Of a stretch of 64,000 bases of DNA, positions 54,807 to 64,000 are shown piece after piece (position 1 is the first letter of the stretch; each line of letters begins with the position of its first letter). The translations under genes and the position numbers were made by a program. The notes below the pieces were generated by a model that saw only the letters and a program-made list of their open reading frames with translations, searched no databases and was not told where the DNA came from. The stretch covers positions 2,237,001 to 2,301,000 of the forward strand of contig JAIOWQ010000003.1 in NCBI GenBank assembly GCA_020975405.1, written 5' to 3'. This stretch comes from Keithomyces neogunnii. Lineage: Eukaryota; Ascomycota; Sordariomycetes; Hypocreales; Clavicipitaceae.

Positions 54807-56087
54807 TCACGCACCAGTAGGCAGTCCGGCGCCAACATCGACAAGAATCTTGACCTGATTTTCCTTGTCGTTGATGAGAGCATGAAAGCCTTCTTCAACG
54901 ACCTGATCGAGTTTGATGGTTTTTGTTATCATACCTGCAGGTTTAATTTTGCCTGTTCACCATCAGGGTTGGTTCTCTAATAGAAATGGTTACAGTAGAG
55001 ATGTGGATGTGCAGAGTTACATACCAGTTGAAATGGCGTCCAAGACTGATTCGAAATCTCCAAGACTGTAGGTAGCCCTGCGCCAAATGGTTAGGTAACG
55101 CGCTGTTGGGCGAAATGAAACAACTCACACTCCCATATAACCCCTCTCCCGGAACACGAGGCCGTTCATGGCCAAGGTAGCCCGCTTCTCCCACACGGCA
55201 ATATTCACCAAAGTCCCCCGAGCTCGGAGAGCGTCAAAGGCGGTGTCGAGAGCAGGCTGGGCACCTGCAGCGTCAAAACCAACGTCGGCACCAAGGCCAC
55301 CGGTGAGTTCCTCCACTCTTGCCACCACGTCCTCATTTATAGGATCAATGGTGTGGTGCGCCCCAAACTGAGAAGCAAATTGCCTGCGTTTACTGCTCAC
55401 TTCAACGACAATAATGTTCTTGCAACCGCGCCCAACCAAGACCTGTACGACAGCCAGTCCAATGGGGCCGGCGCCGAGAATCAGGGCACTATCAGACTCT
55501 TTGTAAGGAGAGATGTCGACAGCATGCCAACCAACGGCGAGAGGCTCAACCAAAGCCCCCTCTTCGAGCGAGACGTTGTCGGGAAGCTGTTTAACACAGG
55601 ATTCGGGGACGACCATGGTCTCGGACAAGCCGCCTCCCCACCCGCTCAACCCGACAAATCCGTTTTGATCACAGCAGTTGACAAGGCCCCTTACACACGA
55701 GCGGCAATCTCCATCGTAGATGATGGGCTGAACGCAGACCCGGTCGCCAGGTTTGACAGACTCGACACCTTGGCCAACTTCTTCCACGATGCCAGAGAAC
55801 TCGTGGCCAAGGGTCAGCGGGTATGTCTCCTTGGTAATGGGGTGTGGGTGGTCGGGTTTCGGGATAAGGTTGGCACCGCCAAGATACTCGTGCAAGTCAG
55901 ATCCGCAAATTCCGCAAAATTTTGGAGAAATCTTGACCTTTCCAGGGCCGACTTGGGGAGAGGGAATGGTGTCAAGACGGATATCACGTTGACCGTGGAA
56001 GCGAACGGCCTTCATGGTCGGCGCAGAGGGAGCTGTTGCACGGAGAGTGCCAACGAGCGTTCCCGCGGTAGCAGTAGTGGTGGACAT
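54807..56087 (-). CDS. Butanediol/sorbitol-type zinc dehydrogenase (Bdh1-like)
   Basis: NAD-dependent medium-chain dehydrogenase that interconverts diols or polyols and ketones. Three exons, 56087-55129, 55077-55025 and 54934-54807, join in frame to 379 aa. Catalytic region FCGICGSDLHEYLGG and GHEFSG; cysteine cluster CRSCVRGLVNCC; FVGLSGWGGGLSE; ALVEPLAVGWHAV; nucleotide-binding LGAGPIGLAVVQ with a Glu after the second strand (VVEVSSKRR), which favours NAD. The NIAVWEK and GYMGV blocks and DKENQVKILVDV end resemble yeast Bdh1. The N-terminal 25 residues (Thr/Ala-rich) are extra; the ATG at 56087 is the first after an upstream stretch that is open but poor. The middle exon is only 53 nt. Confidence 0.92.
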
Positions 56088-58315
56088 TATCGCTGGTAGG
56101 CCCTTCTCTGTCTGAGGAGGAGCCGAAGGAGATGATATTAGATTGCGAGATAGAATGATGTTGGAAGCGGGGAAGGGGCGAAAATGGTCGAGTCCCTTAA
56201 TAACGGGCAGGTGGTGGCTATTTGAAGGATCTCGATCGATGTTGTGGCTGACCTGCCGCCCACGGTGCAAAGCTGCTCGACCATACTAGCCAGAAGTGTC
56301 AATCAGGATCGATGCATACGCGATTCTAGAACCGCGGAGTAATTTCATGTGGTGGACACCTGAATGCTTAAACTAGGGTTGTTTATTTGCCATGATCCGT
56401 TGACAGATGCAACGGGCTGGATGTGGTGGGCAGCTGTGAGGGGGGCCAGCAAACTGCACAGCGGCCCGTCAGGCCCTGTCGACCTGGTTGATGCACGCAG
56501 CATGGCCCAGGAGCGCCCATCAACCAGACTTGATCATGCCAACCGTTACCACGCAATAATAGGCTGTCTGGCTTCCTTCAACATTGTTGGGTTTACAGGG
56601 AAGCTACCCCGCAGATTCCGGGGAAGGCTCGAGTTACCTGTTTGGGTAATACGGGCATGAGGCGGAGTGGAGCTGCTGGGAGGAGCTGGAGATGGCCCTG
56701 CAGCTGTGGCATGCAGGCATGCGGCGACCTGGCCGCGACATCCCCAGTGGTGAACTGTCTGACGGGGTTCTAGACTCAAACCAGACGAAACCTTTATTCG
56801 GACTTGATGGGACCCAGAGGAGTATTCAAGCAAACAGGACCACCAGCACAGGCCACTGGACGTACAGGAGGCGCGGGGCAGCCAGCCCGAGACCGGTTGA
56901 CCTTTGGGGGCCGAGAACGCTCAAGACCACCAGACTGTTCAAGCGAATTCCAGTGGCGCGACTTGGGCAAAAATCTCATCCAACCATTATACCCGCCGAC
57001 TGTTGCCCGTCGGTTTCCCTAGTTAGGGACAGTCTTCCTGTTAGCTTCCCGAAATTAGTCGCTGCTTTGGTCCATATGGAGCTTAATCTTGAGCATTGCG
57101 CAAACATCAATCGCTGATGCCCGTTCCTTGGGCCCGTCCCAACAGTTTGCAGCTCAGCAACCAGGGCCACATGCCAAATTGTATTCCCGAAGCATATCCC
57201 ATCTCCCCTGTTGGGCCATCAGCTGATGATTCAAGTTATTCTTCATGGGTTCCTAGGCCAAACTTGCTTCCAATTGTGTCAGACAATCCCCTCGACGAAC
57301 AATCTCCTGTTTTCCCAGTCTCCGACTACGCCGAGCGTACGAGATACGAACAACCGTATCCTATGCTAGAGTCATGGATCTCGTGGGCCGGTTTACTTTA
57401 CATCCCCACAAGTCCAGCTGTCCGCTAGAGAGAGGCGCACCACGCCGGACGGCTTCATTGCCCCAAGCAGCTCAACAAGAAGTCAATACTGCTCTGCAAA
57501 CTGATCAACGGTCGTATTTATAGCTCCTGCAAGGGGGGTTCTTAGTCAGCCTTGCAACCCTGAACTTGCATTCCTCCCTCTGCTAACTTTGTGGGTTTCT
57601 GGAACGGGTCTGCTTATTGGCCAATTTACTTGTCGATATTACACACTCTCGATTGGGCGTAGAGCTGATACCGAGAAGTGCATAAAACACGGTGTACCTG
57701 CATCCTTGGCCGGAACGATTCCTTGCTCTGGGCAACCTTGTGGCAATTGGCTCCAAGCCCTGCATTCAAGCAAAAGCTTAATTGCTCCCTGATGGCGTTA
57801 TGACTAAGCCAAGCGCGTCATACAGACTCATACTTCTGTTCATGTTGAGGGTTGTTAGGTTTCAATGCAGAAGCTAGGTCACCAACATGCAGGTCGATGA
57901 CCACGTTGCAATTTCGTGCTGTCAGAGAACACAAGGTCCTTAACGAGTGCGTTTAAACACAGTAATTTATCAGGTTCGAACTAGAGCAGCAGCAGATTTC
58001 AAACATGTCAATCTTGGAGGGGGTCGATGCAGACAGATGTCATCACGAATGGAATCAGCCCATTGGAAACAAGCCCGGTTCTTTCGACATTCGCAAAAGA
58101 TGATGAGATTGTCTGAAATGGACAGCACGAACGCCACTGACTTGTTTGGGTAGCAACTTCCTCCCGAGGGCATCCAATGTCGCATGCAACGGTCCCAATT
58201 CGGAAGCTCGTGAATATTGCTTCAGGCCGACATGATCCCCTTGTCTCCAAGTGATGGAGGAAATGTGAAGGATTTACTGAATCATGTTCACTGCAGTCTT
58301 TCCAGTCTCGTCGCT
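56088..58315. other. Gene-poor stretch between the Bdh1-like and GNAT genes
   Basis: 2.2 kb. Open frames at 56692-57117 and 57118-57428 (plus) have no recognised family. The second is Ser/Pro-rich and could be a relic. Nothing else is supportable. Confidence 0.4.
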
Positions 58316-58879
58316 TCAAACGCGATTTCCTTTGCCCTTCTTCCCCATGATGACGGGTCCTTTTGTGACATCTCCCTCATCCAGCACAGACATACCCAGC
58401 CTCTTTGTGTACGCCTCCTTGCTTCTCGGCATAGATGTACGCAACATGAACCATCTCAGATGCGGCAACTCCATAAGAACTTCATCCATGCAGTCGATCA
58501 TCCAACCGCCCAGACCAAGACCCTGGTATTCGGGCAGCACGTAAAAATCAGTCAAGTATGCAAAGGTGACGCGATCTGTCGCAAGGCGTGCGAATCCAAT
58601 TTGCTCCATTGGTTTGCTATTCGCAGACGCAGTCGGCGTCTCAAGTGTATCGGCGCCAGTTGGCGTGGCATCATTATTCGGTTGTTGAGCTTTGTACAAG
58701 CCAAAGCAAAATGAGGCATCGACAATGGTTTGAAGAATTTCGTCGGGCATAGCCGACACCCAGTACATGTAGTCTTGGGAAAAGGCTGCATTGAGGGCTG
58801 GTATAGAAATGAGCTTCCTGTCTGTCGATAACAACAAGCCATCTCGCGTCCAGCTGCGGGGTTCGGAGGGCAAGGCCAT
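58316..58879 (-). CDS. GNAT-family N-acetyltransferase
   Basis: Acetyl-CoA-dependent acetyltransferase of unknown substrate. One exon, 187 aa, usual for stand-alone GNAT proteins. The acetyl-CoA binding motif A is DFYVLPEYQGLGLGGWMID (about 113-131), with the Q-X-X-G-X-G signature, preceded by strands IGFARLATD and TFAYL. The C-terminal part has LRWFMLRTSMPRSKEAYTK, equivalent to motif B, ending in a basic KKGKGNR. A polar insert (NDATPTGADTLETPTASAN) lies between the early strands. The first ATG in frame is used; TATTTAAA lies about 100 bp upstream. Confidence 0.9.
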   Translation of the reverse strand: MALPSEPRSWTRDGLLLSTDRKLISIPALNAAFSQDYMYWVSAMPDEILQTIVDASFCFGLYKAQQPNNDATPTGADTLETPTASANSKPMEQIGFARLATDRVTFAYLTDFYVLPEYQGLGLGGWMIDCMDEVLMELPHLRWFMLRTSMPRSKEAYTKRLGMSVLDEGDVTKGPVIMGKKGKGNRV

Positions 58880-58978
58880 GGCGAGTTTCTCTTTGGAGAT
58901 TTGGTATGAGCAGAGAGTACTTTTGGAGGTTGAGTCGATGCAGCAGGATGAGCCCCGCGGGTATTCACCGCATCTCGG

Positions 58979-58986
58979 TTTAAATA
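58979..58986 (-). promoter_or_regulatory. TATA-like box of the GNAT gene
   Basis: TATTTAAA on the minus strand about 100 bp upstream of the ATG at 58879. Position is right for a core promoter. Confidence 0.4.
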
Positions 58987-59639
58987 GGGTTCCGGCGCGT
59001 GTGACTCATGCCATTTATCCACTGGTGGTTTGAATGCTGAAGCAACAGGTTGTATGACTGCGAGAACTTGCCAGGTATTGTCGAGGGAATGTTACGGAAT
59101 GTTAGCGTAGTTGCGCCATTCAGCCACAACCGCGCAGGTCTCGTGGGTTTGCTCGTCGGACGACGGGTCGGTGCCGAGTGAGTCGCCGAGGGGGCAGTTG
59201 GTTGACTAGCCCAAGAACCAGTTACATTGCCATCTGGTTGGCCTTTCCTTGCGGCCGTTTTCAACTACTTCTTGGAGGCGTATCAAATATAAAGAACGAC
59301 CTTGCAATATGTTGGTGCAATATTTTTGCTGCAATACCACGGCTGCCTGTGGACCAACATAGAAGCCAACCTACATGTGTGCAGAGAGGAGCCTTGTGAA
59401 TTCTCGACGTCTGTGTAACCGTATCTGTGCGCAAGTGTGATGGTTGTGTGCCCCACTTCACCTGACCTACTATTGATGCTTGTCAAGTTGGGGAGCCACG
59501 CCGAGGCGACCCTTGTAAGCATCCATCCATGTCGACGAACTTGGACAAGACGGGATTCCAGTACAATTCCATATTGACATCTCAGTTCTACGCACCCAGG
59601 ATCAACATGACCAATGCCACTTACCTTTATCATTTACAG

Positions 59640-59990
59640 ATTCCAAACCATCCATTATACAATGCTAGTACTAGGTTAATAAAGATGAGGATTATTTTTC
59701 AAAGCATAATAATCCTTTCTACTTTGGGAAACATTAGTGTATTCCGCTTTCTAGCTTAGAAGAGTGCTTAAAAGAGCTTCTTAGAAGGTCCCCTCTATTA
59801 ATTCTCATCGTTCACGGAGGCCATTGTGAAACAACCCTTCTATAAAAGCTTACTATAAATCTTAACCTATCTTCACAAATAACACGACAAAAGCTGCTCG
59901 CTATCCACTCCAGGCTTTCTACGACTATACTCTAAGAAAGCTTCTCAAATATTTTAGCGTTCCTTTTACTGCTAAACATGTCCATATTAC
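59640..59990. repeat. AT-rich probable repeat relic
   Basis: Sequence such as CATAATAATCC, CTTACTATAAATC and CTATACTCTAAG fills this tract, with many TA steps and no open frame. Such tracts are usual for repeats altered by repeat-induced point mutation in Sordariomycetes, but copies elsewhere cannot be checked here. Confidence 0.4.
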
Positions 59991-60698
59991 AGGGAACGAC
60001 GCACACTTTGTCCTCAGAGTTCTACTTATGATTGCCGTGATCAACGTCCGATGGGAGTTGGAGGAGATTCCAGCGTGGGTGTCGGTGTTTGAAGCAATTG
60101 CCCAGGCCCGATTGCCCGATTGCCCCCAATGCCACTCAAGCGTTCACAAAAGCCGGCGATTAAAAGAAGAGAGAAAAGGGCCGTTATCGAACAGGGAGGG
60201 AGCGTTGGTATAGGTATGATGGTTAAGATACGCCGAAGCAAAGGGCAACACCAGGCTTGTTGGCCAGCATCGCATCGCCGTTGGCAACAGTCCAAGGGAT
60301 GGACTTGTCGATGGCGGATGGTAAAAAGCTACAACTTGGGAATGAGTGCTTGACATGGTACGGCATGAAAGTGCCCATGAGAGCACGGCATCAGACTGTT
60401 GAGGAAAATAGTCCGAAAAGCGGTTCAAATTGAGGCCAAGCACGGGCGCAGGCGCACTTTAGGAGGACTAGACGAAATCTATAGAATGGATTGCACTCTC
60501 GCACGAAGAAAAGAAAATACCCCTGAATCGTCCCCCCGTGCCAAGGGACGGACATCTGCCAACGCACAGGAGCGGACAAGCGGACAAACAGGTCAACCAC
60601 CCCGACAACCACGACACTCTCCATTCTATACAAGCTTGGCGTCGGCCTTGTCGTTATTTACCAGTCCAACATGGCATAGTGGCATAGTACAGGATTGC

Positions 60699-61202
60699 TT
60701 AGTTGCCGTTGGTTTTGGCGTCGGCGTCGGCGTTGGCACTTGCCTTGTCGTTGGCATTGGCATTGGCCTTTCCGTTTGCATTGGCATTGGCCTTGTCGTT
60801 GGGGTTGCCCCCAATCAACGCGACGTGAGCCTGTCGGTGAAGTTCGCGGGGGGAGCCGGGCTCTACCCCGGGAAGAGTCTCAAGAGCCGACGGCGGGTTC
60901 ATGACGTACTTGACGTGGTCGCCGAGGATCTGACCAGTGGAAACAAGACCCCCGATGCCGCTTCCAGGGGCGGGGGCGTGAAGGTTGGGGGGGTTGCTTC
61001 CGTTTCCGTCGGCGGCGGCGGCGGCAGAGCTTCCGCCAGCATTGCCACCGCCGCTAAAGAGGGAGCCAATGTTGGAAAAGACGGATGTGAGTCCGCTCAG
61101 GGGGTTGTTGTTTTGGGGCATGGGCAGAGCCAGACCGGCTGGGACTGCGGACAGGGCCAGCGCGGCCGTAAAGAGAGTGGTGGAGCCAGCAGTGAGCTTC
61201 AT
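60699..61202 (-). CDS. Secreted protein with Asn/Ala/Lys tandem-repeat tail
   Basis: One exon, 167 aa. A clear signal peptide (STTLFTAALALSAVPAGLA) ends near residue 25, before LPMPQNNN. The middle is Gly/Ser/Ala-rich (FSGGGNAGGSSAAAAADG), then a better-ordered GGLVSTGQILGDHVKYV and PRELHRQAHVALIGG. The C-terminal 33 residues are three 8-residue repeats (NDKANANA, NGKANANA, NDKASANA, residues 135-158), followed by DADAKTNGN. It has no cysteine. TATAAG lies about 215 bp upstream on the minus strand (61417-61422). No family is recognised; repeat-tailed secreted proteins are often cell wall or surface proteins. A 24-bp repeat unit makes the length liable to vary. Confidence 0.72.
   Translation of the reverse strand: MKLTAGSTTLFTAALALSAVPAGLALPMPQNNNPLSGLTSVFSNIGSLFSGGGNAGGSSAAAAADGNGSNPPNLHAPAPGSGIGGLVSTGQILGDHVKYVMNPPSALETLPGVEPGSPRELHRQAHVALIGGNPNDKANANANGKANANANDKASANADADAKTNGN
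60729..60800 (-). repeat. 24-bp coding tandem repeats (three copies)
   Basis: Encodes the three 8-residue units of the secreted protein tail. The copies differ at a few bases, giving NDKANANA, NGKANANA and NDKASANA. Confidence 0.75.
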
Positions 61203-62257
61203 TTTGAAAAGGGAAAAGAAATTATTGAATAAGATTGAATAATGGTGCTTTCTGGGAGAAATGGAGCCGTGGCGGCGTTGGTTGGAGATTATTATGCGGA
61301 ACTGAAGGGTGAGTCAACTCGCCGCAGATCCAAGAGGGCAGATGCAAGTCAAGATGAAAGGAATGAGTCTGTTGGGGGCGTAAAGGGCTCTACTGGACGC
61401 GACGCAGCGAAACTACTTATACCTCGTTTTTCCACATGGCACATGCGGGCTACGATTCATCATTGCAAACGGCCCACGGCCAAGTCGCGTCGCACCTGAA
61501 CCTGCGACTCTGTGCCACCAACGGCCCGCGCGGCCGACGGGTTTGACGCAGATGCTGCGCTTTGAAGATTTTCTTGAGACAGCCGCTAGGCAGGTCAAGT
61601 CAAGTCTGGTGGACGTCGCACTGACGCTACCTCACGGGCGCACCGGGCGCCGGCAAAACTCTATCAAGCCGTGTGCCTTTGCATCTCGGAATTCGGGGTC
61701 CCAAACTAACCTAACTGTTTCAAGTCTGGCTCAGGGACAGATGGGCCGCAAGATCGAGAGCCTTCAGCCCAGATCTGGTTGACCATGGACTCCAACGCCG
61801 GCCCATGCCTCTCTGGCTGGCCCTTCATCGAGGCTCTTGGCAAGGTGGAGGAAACATGAGGCTGAACGGTGATGCCACTTTGCTCCCGTTCAATCTTGCC
61901 CTTCAGGGCCAGCTGGTGGTCCAGCGCTTCTTCCATCTGAGCCTCGTCAACGGCCGTTGGGCTGAAGTTCTGCGGCAAGGGCAGAGTTGGCGCCTCGGGA
62001 CAACTACAAGGCTCTTTGCTCCGCGTCGCCACGCTTGTTACTGCCATCGAAACACCTTTGTGCATGGCGATAGTTTCATATTCGTCCGTCTCACAGTTGA
62101 CACGGGGAATTACAGACGTCAACAAAATGGCGTGTGCCGTGCGTGGAAGCGACGCCTACGTGATGCAATCGGCACATGATAATCTGTGCCTTGGTCCAGA
62201 CCATGCATGCGCAATCTTCACCGTACAAGATATCAAAGCATGATACATGGGTTGTAT

Positions 62258-62282
62258 CCTTGCATCCTTGCATCCTTGCATC
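62258..62282 (+). repeat. CCTTGCAT tandem repeat
   Basis: Three consecutive copies of the 8-bp unit, in intergenic sequence. Confidence 0.75.
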
Positions 62283-63655
62283 AGGTCCCCATCCGACTGC
62301 CGACTTGGGCGTGGGAACTTGTCTCTGCTTCCTGCCGAACCGCACGGGGTTTCGTGCGCCCACCGCACGGATCCGCAACTCATCCTGTAACGTGCTTGTA
62401 TGTTCGGGGAGTAATAATAGAACGTGGGCAAACGATGGGAGCCCCCAACCCTGCGGAATCCTTTTGACTCGGGCAGCCGGCCTTGCTTGTATCCTCCCGG
62501 ATTGCGCTGCTTGGACCTGTGCACCCATCGACACGGATCACCTAATCACGGAAACAAAACAAGGTTTTCGTCCTCTGCGCAGCCGTGCCTGATACTTGCT
62601 CTCACGCCATCATCCGTGGCATCAAACTCTGAGTGCCAGGATAGTAGAGCGTTCCCAGCCTCGGGCCAAGCTGATACAGCGGCGCTTGATGCTGACTGTA
62701 CGGCAGTCGAGGAAATGTTTTATCCTCATCATGAGATTCTTGCATCAGTCCTCGGCGTGCTTTGGTGGCATGTGAAGAATGTCATGCAGTCAACGGGACT
62801 ATTGCAACTGTGGTAGTACACGTAGTATGAACAAGTGTTTGGCACACGGTAAACGGATTAGTACGTTGCTCCTCTTGCATCAGGAGCACGGGCCGAAATG
62901 GGCCTTGGAGGTCGTTGTCTCGCAGGCAAGTGGCAAAGAATGTCGCGATACATGATGGCCCTCAAGCCCCTGTTTGATTTTCGTCGTCTAGAACTCCTTC
63001 TTTGCAAGAGCAATTTTTTGACGACAGAATTACGCTGAATTCCATGAAGAGCCGACACTGTTTGAATCTCGACGGATATATATAGCCTGCGAAACGACTT
63101 GACCATCTCTCATCTGCAAGGGATACATTTAGCACAAAGCGTCAAGTTCAACTTATCAATCGCGCCTCTGTTCCACCAGTAATGCCACCAAACACGCGAC
63201 CTAGAATTGGAAAAGGAGTCTTCTAAGGCGCAGCGCAAGGAACGGCCAACCTGCAATTATGGACATGTCGTCGTCCACCGAAGCATGTATGAATAGAGTC
63301 GCGGAGGAAATGCCTCACGCTTAATTGAAGCCGACGCCGCACCCACACAACCAGACGGAACATCAAGCAAGAGAAATACATGCGTGACCCAAAAACAAGG
63401 CGAGGGAATTTTAACATGATGGGTACAGCACTGTCTGTGGGGAGGACCGTGATACCGGCCACTCCCTTGCTGCAAGATTTTCAACGTAAAAGGCAGTAAG
63501 TCAAGGTCCGGTGAGCGCGTGGGCACAAGTTTCCTTCTGCTCGTCGTGCCATCTATCGCAGGACGATGATGCTGCATCACTCTCCAGCTTCATTGCACAA
63601 CCACTACTCCGTAAAGCAGTTGACATTATCAGGACGTGGTGCGCGGGAAATAAAT

Positions 63656-63668
63656 GGGGGGGGGGGGG
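63656..63668 (+). repeat. G13 homopolymer
   Basis: Thirteen consecutive G between AAAT and AAAAGG in intergenic sequence. Same length as the run at 7253-7265. Confidence 0.8.
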
Positions 63669-64000
63669 AAAAGGAGGAAAGTCCCCATGTGGCCGGGAAG
63701 TGGGTCGTGCATCTTCGGAAGCGGCTCCTCTGGAAAAGATGCGTTGCTTCGTTTGGCACCCGCCCATCAAAATCTCTCTTTCGTCCCTTTTTGTCTCATT
63801 TCTAACCTAGACGGGAGAAAATGTCGCAAAATTAGGCTTTGCCCCTGTTGCTGCCATCCATATCGGTCGGCTTGACAGATGAATTGTTGAGCAGAACATT
63901 GGGCTCAACGTTGGCACCGACTCCAATGGGCCATTACCAACGTGTTGGCATTGCAAGAGTTTGGCATGTCATAAAGTGACAGGTCCCATCCTTTGCGACC

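Larger units (their letters stand above)
58880..60698. other. Gene-free stretch, partly AT-rich relic
   Basis: 1.8 kb without a supportable gene. About 59640-59990 is markedly AT-rich, rich in TA and TTA steps, unlike the flanks, and looks like a mutated repeat. Confidence 0.45.
61203..64000. other. Gene-free right end of the window
   Basis: 2.8 kb with no supportable gene. An 8-bp unit CCTTGCAT repeats three times at about 62258-62282. TACTCCGTA lies at 63605-63613 and a G13 run at 63656-63668. The last 170 bp have short open frames at the edge that cannot be judged. Confidence 0.4.

Noticed and set aside
63828..64000. Short minus-strand frame at the right edge resembling a protein end (about 33 codons)
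   Set aside because: A stop lies directly upstream in the frame and no splice acceptor fits; too short to judge at the window edge.
1..64000. CRISPR arrays, insertion sequences, intact transposons, rRNA genes
   Set aside because: No regularly spaced repeats, no transposase or reverse transcriptase frames and no rRNA-like sequence were seen.

Overview
The window is nuclear DNA of a filamentous ascomycete. Genes carry short GT-AG introns (about 55-135 nt), there is a eukaryotic tRNA-Gly, and the protein set is fungal (Zn2Cys6 regulator, NmrA, CFEM-type GPCR, Csi2-like, DUF3669, fungal ChrA). Intron style, proteins and intergenic motifs suit a Sordariomycete, most likely Hypocreales; the family cannot be fixed from sequence alone. 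I reconstructed spliced models by hand for 22 protein genes, plus the tail of one cut by the left edge.

Left and centre (0-42 kb) are mostly conserved housekeeping genes: RFC4 (clamp loader) divergent from FCF1 (rRNA processing), a 780-aa Zn2Cys6 regulator, a gene-free 4.9 kb stretch before nmrA (nitrogen metabolite repression), ERG2 (sterol isomerase), IES1 (INO80 complex) divergent from POM34 (nuclear pore), tRNA-Gly(CCC), a chromate-transporter family protein, CSL4 (exosome), a Yor1-like ABCC transporter, a Csi2-like membrane protein, VPS68, a small uncharacterised coiled-coil protein, GET4, and a Pth11-like receptor with an intact CFEM domain.

The right part (42-64 kb) is sparser and more accessory: a DUF3669 protein, an orphan Ser/Pro-rich probable nuclear protein, a three-exon GFA/CENP-V-type protein, an eight-cysteine small secreted protein with a repeated cysteine module, two convergent medium-chain dehydrogenases (cinnamyl-alcohol type and butanediol type), a GNAT acetyltransferase, and a secreted protein ending in an Asn/Ala/Lys repeat. 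Between them lie long gene-free stretches, one AT-rich tract that looks like a mutated repeat relic, and a possibly decayed coding region.

No biosynthetic core enzyme (PKS, NRPS, terpene cyclase), transposase or CRISPR array is visible. The most unusual signals are the eight-cysteine secreted protein, the repeat-tailed secreted protein, the strongly over-represented intergenic 9-mer TACGGAGTA, the perfect inverted repeat upstream of the ABC transporter, and the paired MluI-box-like sites at the RFC4 promoter.
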